From Limnohabitans sp. T6-20 (GTDB lineage: Bacteria > Pseudomonadota > Gammaproteobacteria > Burkholderiales > Burkholderiaceae_C): a DNA stretch of 64,000 nt. Below, in pieces: positions 40,101 to 53,522 of this stretch. Numbering within the stretch: the stretch's first letter is position 1; every line of letters begins with the position of its first letter. The translations under genes were made by a program, and so were the position numbers. The notes under the pieces are model-generated. The model searched no databases. It was not told the origin of the DNA and saw only the letters and a program-made list of their open reading frames with translations. The stretch spans positions 1,046,501-1,110,500 of the forward strand of contig NZ_NERW01000001.1 in assembly GCF_003063505.1 (NCBI RefSeq). The letters are read 5' to 3'.

Positions 40101-41288
40101 TTTGACCGTATCGAGAAGTTGCTGGTGGGCCGTGTGGCCAATGGCGGCCCTCAAAAACTGGCCAAAGGCACCAAGCTCGACAAAGCCTACATGGAGTCGG
40201 TCGAGAAGTTCCATTGGTTCGACATCCGCCCTGCGGAAGACGACGTGGCCATGCAACTCGAGTCCATCAAGAACTCGCTGGAGCAGACCCGTCACAGCTT
40301 TGACTTGTCTTTTGAAGAAAAACGCAAAAAGCTCACACAAGGCGACGAGTTGCCAGCAGGCGTGCTCAAAATGGTCAAGGTCTATCTGGCCGTCAAGCGT
40401 CGCTTGCAGCCTGGTGACAAGATGGCCGGCCGTCACGGTAACAAAGGTGTGGTCTCCAAGATCGTGCCTGTCGAAGACATGCCTTACATGGCCGACGGTA
40501 CCCCTGCGGACATCGTGTTGAACCCCTTGGGCGTTCCTTCGCGTATGAACGTGGGTCAGGTGCTGGAAGTCCACTTGGGTTGGGCCGGCAAAGGCATTGG
40601 CCAGCGCATCGGCAACATGCTGCAGGCTGAAACCCAGCGTGTTGAAAAAATTGCTGAATTGCGCAAGCTGTTTGAACAGTTGTACAACAGCATGGGCCGC
40701 AAAGAGAACCTGTCGCAACTGACCGACGACGAAGTCTTGGCCATGGCTGGCAACCTCAAAGAAGGTTTCCCATTCGCAACGCCTGTGTTCGACGGTGCGG
40801 CCGAAGAAGAAATCCGCGCCATGCTGCACTTGGCTTACCCAGATGACTTGGCCAAGGCCAAAGGCCTCACAGCCACACGCACACAAGCCAATCTGTTTGA
40901 CGGCCGCACAGGCGATGCCTTTGACCGTCCAACCACCATTGGCTACATGCACTTCTTGAAACTGCACCACTTGGTGGACGACAAGATGCACGCCCGTTCG
41001 ACCGGTCCTTACAGCTTGGTCACACAGCAGCCGCTGGGTGGTAAGGCGCAGTTCGGTGGTCAGCGTTTCGGTGAGATGGAAGTGTGGGCTTTGGAAGCGT
41101 ATGGCGCCTCTTACGTTCTGCAAGAGATGCTCACCGTGAAGTCTGACGACGTGCAAGGCCGTACCAAGGTGTACGAGAGCATCGTCAAAGGCGAACACTC
41201 CATCGAAGCGGGCATGCCCGAGTCGTTCAACGTGCTGGTCAAGGAAATCCGTTCGCTGGGCCTTGACATCGAGCTCGAGCGTTCTTAA
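37164..41288 (+). CDS. rpoB: DNA-directed RNA polymerase beta subunit
   Basis: The beta subunit forms one half of the active-site cleft and the rifampicin site. The 1374-residue protein keeps all main blocks: [13 protein letters not shown], the rifampicin region [12 protein letters not shown] starting at Ser517 with wild-type HKRRVSALG following, [15 protein letters not shown], the metal- and NTP-contacting [15 protein letters not shown], and the C-terminal [20 protein letters not shown] (clamp contact). No classical resistance substitution is seen in the stretch read. Length fits betaproteobacterial RpoB. rpoC follows after 23 bases. Confidence 0.99.
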   Translation: MAYSYTERKRIRKSFGSRESVLEVPYLLQMQKDAYTSFLQAGVVSSKRTHEGLQAAFESAFPIVSHNGFVEMKFVEYNLAKPAFDVRECQTRGLTFSSAVRARVQLIIYDRDSSTSQNKVVKEVKEQEVYMGEVPLMTDKGSFIINGTERVIVSQLHRSPGVFFEHDKGKTHSSGKLLFSARIIPYRGSWLDFEFDPKDILYFRVDRRRKMPVSILLKAIGLNPESILANFFVNDNFRLMDSGAQMEFVAERLRGEVARFDITDKSGKVVVAKDKRITVRHTRELEQSGTTHISVPEDYLLGRVVARSIVEADTGEIIAKANEELTEALLKKLRTSGIQDLPCIYTNELDQGAYISQTLRIDETVDEFAARVAIYRMMRPGEPPTEDAVQALFQRLFYNPDTYDLSRVGRMKFNARVGRPDSTGPMVLTNEDILAVVKILVDLRNGNGEVDDIDHLGNRRVRCVGELAENQYRTGLARIEKAVKERLGQAEQEPLMPHDLINSKPISAALKEFFGASQLSQFMDQTNPLAEITHKRRVSALGPGGLTRERAGFEVRDVHVTHYGRVCPIETPEGPNIGLINSLALYARLNEYGFIETPYRQVIDGKVTMNIDYLSAIEEGKYVIAQANATLDKDGKLTGDLVSAREKGESILCGAERIQYMDVSPAQIVSVAASLVPFLEHDDANRALMGANMSRQAVPVLRPEKPMVGTGIERVAAVDSGTVVTATRGGIVDYVDATRIVIRVNDAEALAGEVGVDIYNLIKYQRSNQNTNIHQRPIVKRGDKLAKGDVIADGASTDLGEIAIGQNMLIAFMPWNGYNFEDSILISERVVSEDRYTSIHIEELVVMARDTKLGAEEISRDIPNLSEQQLGRLDDSGIIYVGAEVQPGDVLVGKVTPKGETTLTPEEKLLRAIFGEKASDVKDTSLRVDQGSSGVVIDVQVFTREGIVRDKRAQQIIDDELKRFRLDLNDQLRIVEADAFDRIEKLLVGRVANGGPQKLAKGTKLDKAYMESVEKFHWFDIRPAEDDVAMQLESIKNSLEQTRHSFDLSFEEKRKKLTQGDELPAGVLKMVKVYLAVKRRLQPGDKMAGRHGNKGVVSKIVPVEDMPYMADGTPADIVLNPLGVPSRMNVGQVLEVHLGWAGKGIGQRIGNMLQAETQRVEKIAELRKLFEQLYNSMGRKENLSQLTDDEVLAMAGNLKEGFPFATPVFDGAAEEEIRAMLHLAYPDDLAKAKGLTATRTQANLFDGRTGDAFDRPTTIGYMHFLKLHHLVDDKMHARSTGPYSLVTQQPLGGKAQFGGQRFGEMEVWALEAYGASYVLQEMLTVKSDDVQGRTKVYESIVKGEHSIEAGMPESFNVLVKEIRSLGLDIELERS

Positions 41289-41311
41289 TTCACAGGCAAA
41301 GGATTTAAACC

Positions 41312-45526
<4,215 letters not shown>

Positions 45527-45561
45527 GTGATGGGTTCACCTTTCATCGGGTGACCACGGAT

Positions 45562-45599
45562 CAGCCCCTGCACCGTTTTGCGGTCAGGGGCTGTTTTTA
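45562..45599 (+). terminator. Rho-independent terminator after rpoC
   Basis: CAGCCCCTG (45562-45570) pairs with CAGGGGCTG (45585-45593), with an inner ACCG/CGGT extension, followed by TTTTTAT. It closes the rplKAJL-rpoBC transcript. The str operon genes rpsL, rpsG and fusA do not follow. Confidence 0.92.
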
Positions 45600-45626
45600 T
45601 GGCGAGGATTCAGCGGAGGTAAAACC

Positions 45627-46169
45627 ATGGGGGCATTGATCTTTGGCCTGCTGTTGGCCGTCACCCTGTTTTGGGCGGTCGGGGCGCACAACCGCTTGGT
45701 GCGTTTGCGCGCAGAGGTTGTTCGCCAGTGGAGCAGTGTCGACGCGGTATGGCTCCGTTTGCTGGTGCGCATGCAAGGCGGCATCGCTGCGCGCCAGTCG
45801 CTGACGGCTGAAGCAGACGCAGATGAATTGCAAAGCTTGCAGCAGGCTTGTGACGAGTTGTTGGAGGCCTTGTCTCAAGCTCGGTTGCAACCCCTGGATG
45901 GTGAAAGCCAGAAACAGGTGATCGCGCAGCACCTGAAGGTGCTCGCTGAAATTCGACTGATGCTGCAAACGGCCAACGATGCGGTCAAGCCCGACCTCGA
46001 CATTGCCTTGAACCGGATGCGTCAAACACTGCCTGCCGCACTCATCCCCTACCATGTGGCGGTGGCCGCCTACAACGATGCGCTGGCCATGCGGCCGGCA
46101 TCTTGGTTGGCCAGACGCTTGAATCTCAAACCAGCGATGCGCATGGATTTGTCCATGGGTGCTGCTTGA
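45627..46169 (+). CDS. LemA-like membrane-anchored coiled-coil protein
   Basis: The 180-residue protein has one N-terminal membrane helix (GALIFGLLLAVTLFWAVGA, residues 2-20) and a helical body. Resemblance to LemA is in NRLVRLRAEVVRQWSSVDA right after the helix and YNDALAMRPASWLARRLNLKPA near the end (both in part), which are the usual LemA landmarks, although the central part is divergent. LemA proteins are of unknown function. GGAGG lies before the ATG. rsmB follows after eight bases, so it is probably the first gene of the rsmB-ntrYX unit. Confidence 0.65.
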   Translation: MGALIFGLLLAVTLFWAVGAHNRLVRLRAEVVRQWSSVDAVWLRLLVRMQGGIAARQSLTAEADADELQSLQQACDELLEALSQARLQPLDGESQKQVIAQHLKVLAEIRLMLQTANDAVKPDLDIALNRMRQTLPAALIPYHVAVAAYNDALAMRPASWLARRLNLKPAMRMDLSMGAA

Positions 46170-46177
46170 ATCTGACC

Positions 46178-47533
46178 ATGACACCCATGCCCCCATTGAC
46201 CGGACAACCCGCAACGGGCCAGTCGCCACCTTTGTGGCGCTTGCTGCAAGCAACGGCTGCAGCCGTACAGGCCACACGCCAGGGGCGCTCACTGACAGCA
46301 CAGCTGGAGGGCGTTTCTCAGGATTTGCGTCCAGGCGTTCAAGCCCTGAGTTTTTTGGCCTTGAGACAACTGGGCCGTGCGACCGCTTTGCGTGAGCAGT
46401 TGGCCGCTAAAACACCACCACCTGCGGTGGATGCTTTGCTCTGCACGGCCCTGGCCCTGTGCTGGAGCGAAGTAGATGCCCCATACCCTGTTCATACGCT
46501 GGTCAACCAAACGGTAGAGGCCGCGCGCAAACAACGGCAAACCCAAGCCCAAAGCGGGTTCATCAATGCCTGCCTGCGCCGTTTCATGCGCGAACGTGAT
46601 GACTTGGTGCATCAGACCGATGGCAACCTCCAGGCGCAATGGAATCATCCGCGCTGGTGGATAGAGCGCCTGCAGGCGGATCACCCGCAGCAATGGCAGG
46701 AACTGCTGGACATGGCCCAAAAGCCTGCGCCGATGACGTTGCGTGTCAACCGTCAACATCACACTGTGGCCGCCTATCAGCAGCAGCTTGACGCGATGGG
46801 TGTGTCATCCCGGGTCGTGGGCTCGCAGGGCCTGCAATTGAGCAAGGCCATGCCCGTGCACTTGTTGCCTGGCTTTTCTGCGGGCCATGTGTCTGTGCAA
46901 GATGCGGCAGCACAAGTGGCGGCCCCCCTGCTCATGCAAGGCTTGGACCCGACGCAACCCTGGAAAATTCTGGACGCGTGCGCAGCGCCCGGGGGAAAAA
47001 CCGGACATTTGCTGGAGCTTCACCCCCACGCGAATGTGCTGGCACTGGATGTGGACGAATCCCGTTGCGAGCGGATTCATCAAAATTTGCAGCGCTTGGG
47101 TCAACGTGCCCAAGTGCGCGCCGCAGACGCCGGCCAGCCCGATCAATGGTGGGACGGTGAGCCGTTTGACGCTATTTTGCTGGACGCGCCCTGCACAGCA
47201 TCGGGCATTGTGAGAAGGCACCCGGATGTGCGCTGGCTGCGCAGACCCACAGACAGCGGGCAATTGGCCAAAACTCAGGAGAGCTTGCTCAAAGCCCTTT
47301 GGCCCTTGTTGAAGCCCGGTGGGCACTTGCTTTATTGCACCTGTTCGGTTTTCAAGGCCGAGGGAGATGAGACCGTGCAAGCGTTTCTTCAACGCAACAC
47401 AGATGCCTTATTGCAGCCCTCTCCAGGGCATTTGATACCCGGGCAGACACCAAGTGGTCTGCCAGTCGAGCACAATCCATTGGGTGAACATGATGGGTTT
47501 TATTACGCACTGCTGGAAAAGCGCCGCAGCTGA
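46178..47533 (+). CDS. rsmB: 16S rRNA (cytosine-967-C5) methyltransferase
   Basis: RsmB methylates C967 of 16S rRNA in the P-site region. The 451-residue protein has an N-terminal NusB-like RNA-binding domain (to about 150) and a C-terminal SAM domain with DACAAPGGKTGHLLE, DAPC with Cys339, and the catalytic Cys389 in YCTCSVF, as in the two-cysteine m5C mechanism. ATG 46178 (MTPMPPLTG) is chosen. The usual neighbour fmt is not beside it. The next gene starts ten bases later. Confidence 0.93.
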   Translation: MTPMPPLTGQPATGQSPPLWRLLQATAAAVQATRQGRSLTAQLEGVSQDLRPGVQALSFLALRQLGRATALREQLAAKTPPPAVDALLCTALALCWSEVDAPYPVHTLVNQTVEAARKQRQTQAQSGFINACLRRFMRERDDLVHQTDGNLQAQWNHPRWWIERLQADHPQQWQELLDMAQKPAPMTLRVNRQHHTVAAYQQQLDAMGVSSRVVGSQGLQLSKAMPVHLLPGFSAGHVSVQDAAAQVAAPLLMQGLDPTQPWKILDACAAPGGKTGHLLELHPHANVLALDVDESRCERIHQNLQRLGQRAQVRAADAGQPDQWWDGEPFDAILLDAPCTASGIVRRHPDVRWLRRPTDSGQLAKTQESLLKALWPLLKPGGHLLYCTCSVFKAEGDETVQAFLQRNTDALLQPSPGHLIPGQTPSGLPVEHNPLGEHDGFYYALLEKRRS

Positions 47534-47543
47534 GCTCGGGCGC

Positions 47544-48128
47544 ATGACTCGCTGGGTCCTGGGGGCCTGGCTGCTTGTCGCGTCTTGCGCTTGGGCCCAG
47601 ACCTCGGTGGCTGAGCTGACAGAGCTGCGCGCCGAGCGTCGGGACGCTGCGTTGTTCGTGACCGCTCAGCTGAAACTGGAGCTGGGGCCCGCCGTTGAGG
47701 ACGCGTTGCTCAAAGGCCTGGCGGTTCACTTTGTTGCCGAGGCTGAGGTCATGCGCGACCGATGGTATTGGTATGACCGAAAAATTGGCATGTCCACGCG
47801 CTATTACCGCTTGGCCTTTCAACCGCTGACGCGCCGTTGGCGCTTGAATGTCTCGAACGAGCCCATTTCGGGTTCGGGCCTGGCGGGCAGCATCTCGCAA
47901 AATTTTGAAACGCTGTCCGAAGCGCTGGACGTCATTCGACGTCAATCCGGCTGGAAAGTGGCCGAAATGGCCGACCTGGATCTGGATGCCCGGCAATACA
48001 TCGCCTACCGTTTCCGGCTGGATATTTCCCAGCTGCCACGCCCTTTTCAGATCGCAGCGGGCAACCAGGCTGAGTGGACCTTGGTGGCGAGCAGGCAATT
48101 GCGCCTGACAACAGACATGGTGCGCTGA
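47544..48128 (+). CDS. DUF4390 family exported protein
   Basis: The 194-residue protein has a signal peptide (MTRWVLGAWLLVASCAWAQ, cleavage probably after AWA at about residue 18). The rest is a beta-rich domain with RWYWYDRKIG and YYRLAFQPLTRRWRLNV, which matches the DUF4390 family found with rsmB and NtrY in betaproteobacteria. Its biochemical role is not known; periplasmic location next to a sensor kinase makes it a candidate accessory of signal input (inference). Stop and ntrY start are one base apart. Confidence 0.7.
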   Translation: MTRWVLGAWLLVASCAWAQTSVAELTELRAERRDAALFVTAQLKLELGPAVEDALLKGLAVHFVAEAEVMRDRWYWYDRKIGMSTRYYRLAFQPLTRRWRLNVSNEPISGSGLAGSISQNFETLSEALDVIRRQSGWKVAEMADLDLDARQYIAYRFRLDISQLPRPFQIAAGNQAEWTLVASRQLRLTTDMVR

Positions 48129-48129
48129 C

Positions 48130-50427
48130 GTGGGGCTCTCCATCCGTCGTTCCGAGAAGCAAGTGATGCAGGCATCGCGTACCAGCCGATGGCTGTTGGG
48201 TTTGGGTGCTTTGGCGATGGTGGTGATTGGTTTGGGCTTGCTGGTGTTGATGACACAAGCCACGGGCAACCGTGAACGCTACAACCAGAATTACCAGTGG
48301 CTGACGCTGATCAATGCCGTGGTGGCCAGTGGGCTCTTGATCACCATCTTGTGGGGCGCTGTCCGGCTGCTGCTTCGACTTCGCCGTGGTCAATTCGGCT
48401 CCCGTTTGCTGGTCAAACTGGCCGGCATTTTTGCGCTGGTGGGGGTGATTCCCGGTGTGTTGATTTATGTGGTGTCCTACCAGTTCGTATCACGCTCGAT
48501 TGAAAGCTGGTTTGACGTCAAGGTGGAAGCGGCGCTGGTGGCGGGGCTGAATCTGGGGCGAGCCACATTGGACACGCTGAGCACGGATCTGGCCAAGCAA
48601 TCGCGTGTTGCCGCGGCTCAACTGAGCGATGTTGCCGATGTGAGCGCGGGCGTCGCCCTGGAAAAAATACGCGAGCAGCTGGGCGTCAGTGATGCGGTGC
48701 TGTGGACGACCAGTGGCCGCATGGTGGCCAGCGCAGGCCAATCGCGTTTCCAGATCAGACCGGAGTTACCGCCGAGTCAGCAAATCAAAGAGGCGCGTCA
48801 AAAAGGCCACATCGAATGGGTCGAGGGGTTTGATGAAGCCATTCCGGGGGGCGACAAAGGGCGCATCAAGGCGCTGGTCTTGTTGCCCCAATCGGGCCTT
48901 GCGTTTGATGAAGACCGACGCTTGTTGCAAGTGACGCAAGACTTGCCACCAACGCTGGTCAACAACGCGCTGGAGGTTCAGTCCGCTTACAGCGAATACC
49001 AAGAGCGCGCCTTAGCGCGTGAAGGCCTTCGGCGCATGTACATCGGCACGCTGACCCTCAGCTTGTTTTTGGCGGTACTTGGGGCGATCTTGTTGGCCGT
49101 GGTGCTGGGCAACCAGTTGGCTCGGCCTTTGCTGTTGCTGGCGCATGGTATGCGCCAGGTTGCTTCGGGCGATTTGACCCCCAAGTTGGCATTGCAAGGC
49201 AACGATGAACTTGGGGGGCTGACGCGTTCGTTCGCCGACATGACGCAACAGTTGTCGGATGCTCGATCCAATGTACAGCGCAGCCTGGTTCAGCTGGATA
49301 CGGCCCGTGGCAATTTGCAAACGATTTTGGACAACTTGACCGCCGGTGTCATGGTGTTCGATGCACAAGGCGTGATTCAGTCGGCCAATCCGGGTGCCAC
49401 GCGCATCTTGCGTGTGCCGGTGGCGGCGTACAAGGGCATGTCCTTGCTCAGCTTACCTGCGCTCGAAGGGTTTGCGCAAGGCGTTCTTGGCCAATTCGCG
49501 ATGTTGCGCGCTGACAGCGGCGCCCATGAGCTGGACCATTGGCAAAAATCTTTTGAAATTCATGCAACGGGCCAAGGCCTGTCTGAAACAGCGGTGACCT
49601 TGTTGGCCCGTGGTGCGGTACTGCCAGATGGGATGCGCCTTTTGGTGTTCGATGACATTTCGGAAATCGTCTCGGCTGAGCGAGCGCAGGCGTGGGGTGA
49701 AGTGGCCAGACGTCTGGCGCATGAAATCAAAAACCCGCTGACCCCCATTCAACTGTCCGCTGAAAGATTGCAGAGAAAATTGATCGGCAAGTTGGATGCC
49801 CAAGACGACGCGGTGCTGGCCAAGTCGGTCAAGACCATCGTGGACCAGGTCGATGCCATGAAGCGATTGGTCAATGAGTTTCGCGACTATGCCCGACTGC
49901 CTTCTGCCGATTTGAAGCCGGTTCAGCTCAATGCCCTGATCTCTGATCTGATGGTGCTGTATGCGAATGAGCCTGCCGATCAGATCCACCGCGCCATGGT
50001 GGTTACGGAACTTGACGCAACGTGCCCGCCGATCCTGGGTGATGAACAGCAACTTCGGCAAGTGATCCACAACCTGCTTCAAAACGCACAGGATGCCTGC
50101 GAGTCAAAAGGTGAACCGGCCCAAGACGCACGCGTGGGCGTGCGCACCGAATGGAATGCCGCACGCAACAGGGTTCGGTTGGTCGTGTCCGATACGGGGC
50201 CTGGTTTTGAGCCCAATATCCTCAAGCGTGCGTTTGAACCTTACGTCACAACCAAGGCCAAAGGCACGGGATTGGGCTTGGCCGTGGTGAAAAAAATTGC
50301 CGATGAACACGGGGCCAAAATTGAGCTGAGCAATGTGATGCAGGATGGCGACATCAAAGGCGCGCAAGTCTCGCTATCATTCGCACTGGAAACAACCAAG
50401 GGCAAATTGAATCAGCCCGCTTATTGA
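48130..50427 (+). CDS. ntrY: NtrY-like sensor histidine kinase
   Basis: The 765-residue protein, from a GTG start, has three membrane helices within residues 20-118, a periplasmic region to about 300, a fourth helix at about 302-325, HAMP (RPLLLLAHGMRQVASGDL), a PAS domain at about 395-500, and the kinase core with phospho-acceptor His531 in LAHEIKNPLTPIQLSAERL, N box HNLLQNAQDA, and GTGLGLAVVKKI. This is the NtrY architecture. Kinases of this type act in nitrogen or redox/envelope control; the signal here is not known. ATG at 48166 is a possible alternative start. Confidence 0.9.
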   Translation: MGLSIRRSEKQVMQASRTSRWLLGLGALAMVVIGLGLLVLMTQATGNRERYNQNYQWLTLINAVVASGLLITILWGAVRLLLRLRRGQFGSRLLVKLAGIFALVGVIPGVLIYVVSYQFVSRSIESWFDVKVEAALVAGLNLGRATLDTLSTDLAKQSRVAAAQLSDVADVSAGVALEKIREQLGVSDAVLWTTSGRMVASAGQSRFQIRPELPPSQQIKEARQKGHIEWVEGFDEAIPGGDKGRIKALVLLPQSGLAFDEDRRLLQVTQDLPPTLVNNALEVQSAYSEYQERALAREGLRRMYIGTLTLSLFLAVLGAILLAVVLGNQLARPLLLLAHGMRQVASGDLTPKLALQGNDELGGLTRSFADMTQQLSDARSNVQRSLVQLDTARGNLQTILDNLTAGVMVFDAQGVIQSANPGATRILRVPVAAYKGMSLLSLPALEGFAQGVLGQFAMLRADSGAHELDHWQKSFEIHATGQGLSETAVTLLARGAVLPDGMRLLVFDDISEIVSAERAQAWGEVARRLAHEIKNPLTPIQLSAERLQRKLIGKLDAQDDAVLAKSVKTIVDQVDAMKRLVNEFRDYARLPSADLKPVQLNALISDLMVLYANEPADQIHRAMVVTELDATCPPILGDEQQLRQVIHNLLQNAQDACESKGEPAQDARVGVRTEWNAARNRVRLVVSDTGPGFEPNILKRAFEPYVTTKAKGTGLGLAVVKKIADEHGAKIELSNVMQDGDIKGAQVSLSFALETTKGKLNQPAY

Positions 50428-50446
50428 ACAGAGACACGCAGACAAT

Positions 50447-51109
50447 ATGGCAAATATTTTGGTCGTTGACGATGAGCTGGGAATACGTGATCTGCTCTCT
50501 GAAATCCTGTTCGATGAAGGGCATCAAGTCGAGCTGGCCGAAAACGCTGCCAGGGCACGCGAAGCACGTTTGCGCATGCGACCCGACTTGGTGCTGCTCG
50601 ATATCTGGATGCCCGATACCGATGGCGTGAGTCTCTTGAAAGAATGGGCGACCGCCGGCTTGCTCAACATGCCCGTGATCATGATGAGCGGACACGCCAC
50701 CATTGATACAGCGGTGGAGGCCGTCAAGATTGGTGCCCAAGCCTTCCTGGAAAAACCCATCACCTTGCAGAAATTGCTCAAGGCTGTTGAACAGGGTTTG
50801 GCCAGAGACCAAGTCAAACAGGCGGTGAGTTCGCTGTTGGCCACGCAAGCAGCCAGCGTGATGCCTTCGTCGTTGATGGGCAGCGATATCGCCAGCGTTG
50901 TGCTGGAGGTTCAGCAAAGTTTCGATTTAGACCGACCTTTGCGAGAGGCTCGCGATGCCTTTGAAAAGGCTTACTTTGAATTTCACCTGGCCCATGAAGC
51001 CGGCTCCATGACGAAAGTGGCGGAGAAGACGGGCCTTGAGAGAACCCACTTGTACCGAAAACTCAAACAGTTGGGTGTGGACTTGTCTCGCAGCAAACGC
51101 AATGGCTGA
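50447..51109 (+). CDS. NtrX-like response regulator without AAA+ domain
   Basis: The 220-residue protein has a receiver domain (acid pocket Asp8/Asp9, phospho-acceptor Asp52, Thr/Ser in MMSGHAT, Lys103), a linker of about 50 residues, and a C-terminal Fis-type HTH (MTKVAEKTGLERTHLYRKLKQLG, about residues 183-205). Classical NtrX has a sigma-54-binding AAA+ domain of about 230 residues between these parts; it is absent and the reading frame is intact, so this is not a visible deletion scar. It should act as a RegA/ActR-like regulator rather than through sigma-54 (inference). It follows ntrY by 19 bases. Confidence 0.85.
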   Translation: MANILVVDDELGIRDLLSEILFDEGHQVELAENAARAREARLRMRPDLVLLDIWMPDTDGVSLLKEWATAGLLNMPVIMMSGHATIDTAVEAVKIGAQAFLEKPITLQKLLKAVEQGLARDQVKQAVSSLLATQAASVMPSSLMGSDIASVVLEVQQSFDLDRPLREARDAFEKAYFEFHLAHEAGSMTKVAEKTGLERTHLYRKLKQLGVDLSRSKRNG

Positions 51110-51147
51110 TTTGTCCGTGATTCACCGGAACACGCCTTTTCCTCTGC

Positions 51148-51153
51148 TATAAT
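51148..51153 (+). promoter_or_regulatory. -10 element of tRNA-Phe
   Basis: A perfect TATAAT ends nine bases before the tRNA-Phe 5' end. A convincing -35 element at 17 bases is not seen; TTCACC (51121-51126) is 21 bases away. Confidence 0.5.
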
Positions 51154-51162
51154 CTTGCTTCC

Positions 51163-51238
51163 GGCCCGGTAGCTCAGTTGGTAGAGCAGCGGATTGAAAA
51201 TCCGCGTGTCGATGGTTCGATTCCGTCCCAGGCCACCA
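51163..51238 (+). tRNA. tRNA-Phe (GAA)
   Basis: The 76-base gene has a GGCCCGG acceptor strand closed near CCAGGCC (one mismatch region), anticodon GAA in the loop TTGAAAA, GTTCGATTC in the T arm and encoded CCA. Confidence 0.96.
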
Positions 51239-51243
51239 GTTTT

Positions 51244-51276
51244 ACACCGTAAGTACGCAAGTGCTTGCGGTGTTTT
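51244..51276 (+). terminator. Terminator after tRNA-Phe
   Basis: ACACCG with AAG and AC (51244-51256) pairs across a GCAA loop with GT, CTT and CGGTGT (51261-51273), with single mismatches, followed by TTT. It starts five bases after the tRNA CCA. Confidence 0.65.
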
Positions 51277-51302
51277 ACTTTGCGCGGAGCATTTATCCAT
51301 AC

Positions 51303-53054
51303 ATGACAGCATCTCCTCAATCTCTGACTGGGCTTGTTCCTTTTTTGAAGCCGTATCGGTGGGCTTTGGTCTTGGCAGCGTTGTTCTTGCTGCTGGCCGC
51401 AGGCACCACGCTGGCTTTTCCGTGGGTCTTGCGCCAGTTGATTGACCAAGGCCTGTCGACCGGGGCCACGGCCGAGCAGCTGTCGGGCAATTTTTTGCAG
51501 TTGTTTGGCGTGGCAGCGGCTTTGGCCATGTTTTCTTCCGGGCGTTATTACACCGTGAGCTGGCTGGGCGAGCGCATCACGGGTGACCTGCGCAACGCGG
51601 TGTATGGCCATGTGCTCAAACAAAGCCCTGCCTTTTTTGAAACCACGCAGTCGGGCGAAGTGCTCTCACGTCTGACCAATGACACGACGCTGGTGCAAAC
51701 CGTGGTGGGCTCCTCGTTTTCGATGGGGCTGCGCAATCTGGTCATGGGCGCGGGCGCCTTGTTGATGCTGGTGTGGACCAACCCTGTGCTGATGCTGCAA
51801 GTGGTGGCGGTGCTGGCGGCGGTGATTTTCCCGAGCGTCTATCTGGGCCGCAGGGTGCGCCGTCTCTCTCGCGCCAACCAAGACCGCGTGGCCGACTCAA
51901 GCGCCATCGCCTCAGAGGTGCTCAACGCCATCAGCGTGGTGCAAAGCTACACCGCCGAAGGCCGTGAGACGCGCCGTTTCATCGACTCGACTGCCCGCGC
52001 TTTGGGCACAGCCCAGGGCCGCATCCGTGCGCGCGCCGTGCTGGTGGGTTTCATCATCATGGCGTCCAGCGCGGTGCTGCTCTGGGGCCTGTACATGGGC
52101 ACGCTGGCGGTGCGCGCAGGCACCAGCACGGCAGGCCAACTGGGCGAGACGGTGTTTTACGTGATCTTGCTGGCCAGCGCCTTTGCGGTGCTGGGCGAGG
52201 TGTATGGCGACATGCTGCGCGCAGCCGGGGCCACCGAGCGCCTGATGGAGTTGCTGCACACAGAGTCGAATCTGAAGATCGCTGCCAAACTGCAAAAGGC
52301 TAGCTGGCCGCAAGGCGGCTCGTCCTTGCAGCTGGAATCGGTTCGGTTTCACTACCCCTCGCGCCCAGACACCTGGGCGCTGGACCAGCTCAGTGGGCAA
52401 ATCCACCCGGGCCAGACAGTGGCTGTGGTGGGCCCAAGCGGCGCGGGCAAAACCACGCTGTTCGATTTGCTGATGCGCTTTCACGACCCGCAGTTCGGCC
52501 GCATCGTGCTGGACGGCGTGCCGATCGACCAAATGGACCTGCACGACCTGCGGGGCCGCATGGCCATCGTGCCGCAAGAACCCGTGATTTTTTCGGGCAC
52601 GGTGATCGAGAACATCCGCTACGGCCGCCCCGAGGCCAGCGTGGAAGAAGTGCACGCTGCCGCCGAAGCGGCTTACGCGCAAGAGTTCATCCGCGAGCTG
52701 CCTGAGGGCTTTGACACCTATTTGGGCGACCGGGGCGTGCGCCTGTCGGGCGGTCAGCGCCAGCGCATCGCGATTGCAAGGGCCATATTGAAGAACCCAC
52801 CGCTCTTGCTGCTGGACGAAGCCACCAGCGCGCTCGATGCGCAAAGCGAGAAGATGGTGCAAGCCGCTTTGGACAAAGCCATGGTCGGCCGCACCACGCT
52901 GGTGATCGCGCACCGCCTGGCCACGGTGCAGCGCGCCGATGTGATCTGGGTGCTGGAGCGCGGACGGCTGATGGAGCAGGGCACCCACGCCGAGTTGCAG
53001 GCCAAGGGCGGGCTGTACGCCAGTTTGGCTGCGCTGCAGTTCAACGCGACATGA
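51303..53054 (+). CDS. ABC transporter, fused membrane and ATPase domains (MsbA/exporter type)
   Basis: The 583-residue half-transporter has six membrane helices in the first 320 residues and an ATPase domain with Walker A GPSGAGKTT at 377, signature LSGGQ at 481-485, Walker B LLLLDEATSALD near 501, and the H loop IAHRLATV. It belongs to the exporter class that includes MsbA and LmrA-type pumps and acts as a homodimer. Substrate is unknown; no lpxK neighbour suggests it is not the main MsbA. ATG 51303 (MTASPQSL) is used. Confidence 0.9.
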   Translation: MTASPQSLTGLVPFLKPYRWALVLAALFLLLAAGTTLAFPWVLRQLIDQGLSTGATAEQLSGNFLQLFGVAAALAMFSSGRYYTVSWLGERITGDLRNAVYGHVLKQSPAFFETTQSGEVLSRLTNDTTLVQTVVGSSFSMGLRNLVMGAGALLMLVWTNPVLMLQVVAVLAAVIFPSVYLGRRVRRLSRANQDRVADSSAIASEVLNAISVVQSYTAEGRETRRFIDSTARALGTAQGRIRARAVLVGFIIMASSAVLLWGLYMGTLAVRAGTSTAGQLGETVFYVILLASAFAVLGEVYGDMLRAAGATERLMELLHTESNLKIAAKLQKASWPQGGSSLQLESVRFHYPSRPDTWALDQLSGQIHPGQTVAVVGPSGAGKTTLFDLLMRFHDPQFGRIVLDGVPIDQMDLHDLRGRMAIVPQEPVIFSGTVIENIRYGRPEASVEEVHAAAEAAYAQEFIRELPEGFDTYLGDRGVRLSGGQRQRIAIARAILKNPPLLLLDEATSALDAQSEKMVQAALDKAMVGRTTLVIAHRLATVQRADVIWVLERGRLMEQGTHAELQAKGGLYASLAALQFNAT

Positions 53055-53093
53055 GATGCGCTGGGCATGCCCTATGGGTCATGCAGGCAAAGA

Positions 53094-53119
53094 AAAAGCC
53101 GCTGTGAAGCGGCTTTTTC
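53094..53119. terminator. Bidirectional terminator between the ABC exporter and the RRM gene
   Basis: AAAAAGCCGCT (53094-53104) pairs with AGCGGCTTTTT (53109-53119) around GTGA. It lies 39 bases after the exporter stop and 19 after the RRM stop on the other strand, so it serves both convergent genes. Confidence 0.92.
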
Positions 53120-53138
53120 ATGGGCAAGCTGAAAAGGA

Positions 53139-53432
53139 TCAGTTGCGGTTGTCGCGGTAGCCGCTGCCGTAGCCAGTGGTTGGCTCTTTGGGCTTGGAGA
53201 TGTTCACCACGATTGAGCGGCCGCTGACCGACATGCCATTCAGGCCGGTGATGGCTGCTTGGGCTTCTTCGGCGCTGGACATTTCGACAAATGCGAAGCC
53301 TTTGGAGCGACCTGTGTCGCGGTCCATCATGACTTTGGCAGACAGGACGCCGCCAAATTCAGAAAAGTTTTGACGCAAGCTGGCGTCGTCGATGGTGTAA
53401 GGCAAGTTGCCCACGTAAATTTTGCTGCTCAT
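53139..53432 (-). CDS. RRM-domain RNA-binding protein
   Basis: The 97-residue protein is a single RNA recognition motif: RNP2 IYVGNL at residues 5-10 and RNP1 KGFAFVEM at 44-51, with the RNA-stacking aromatic positions kept, then a Gly/Tyr-rich tail (TTGYGSGYRDNRN). Such proteins resemble cyanobacterial cold-induced Rbp proteins and are widespread in proteobacteria; targets are mostly unknown. AAAGG is nine bases before the ATG. The promoter lies about 300 bases upstream, so the mRNA has a long leader. Confidence 0.93.
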   Translation of the reverse strand: MSSKIYVGNLPYTIDDASLRQNFSEFGGVLSAKVMMDRDTGRSKGFAFVEMSSAEEAQAAITGLNGMSVSGRSIVVNISKPKEPTTGYGSGYRDNRN

Positions 53433-53522
53433 GGTTGAGCCTTTCAGAGAGGTGGCGTGCAGGTTTTGAAATCAACATGCACGCAGGAAATGGCGGTTTC
53501 CTGAGGGATTCCGCCGGGAAAA

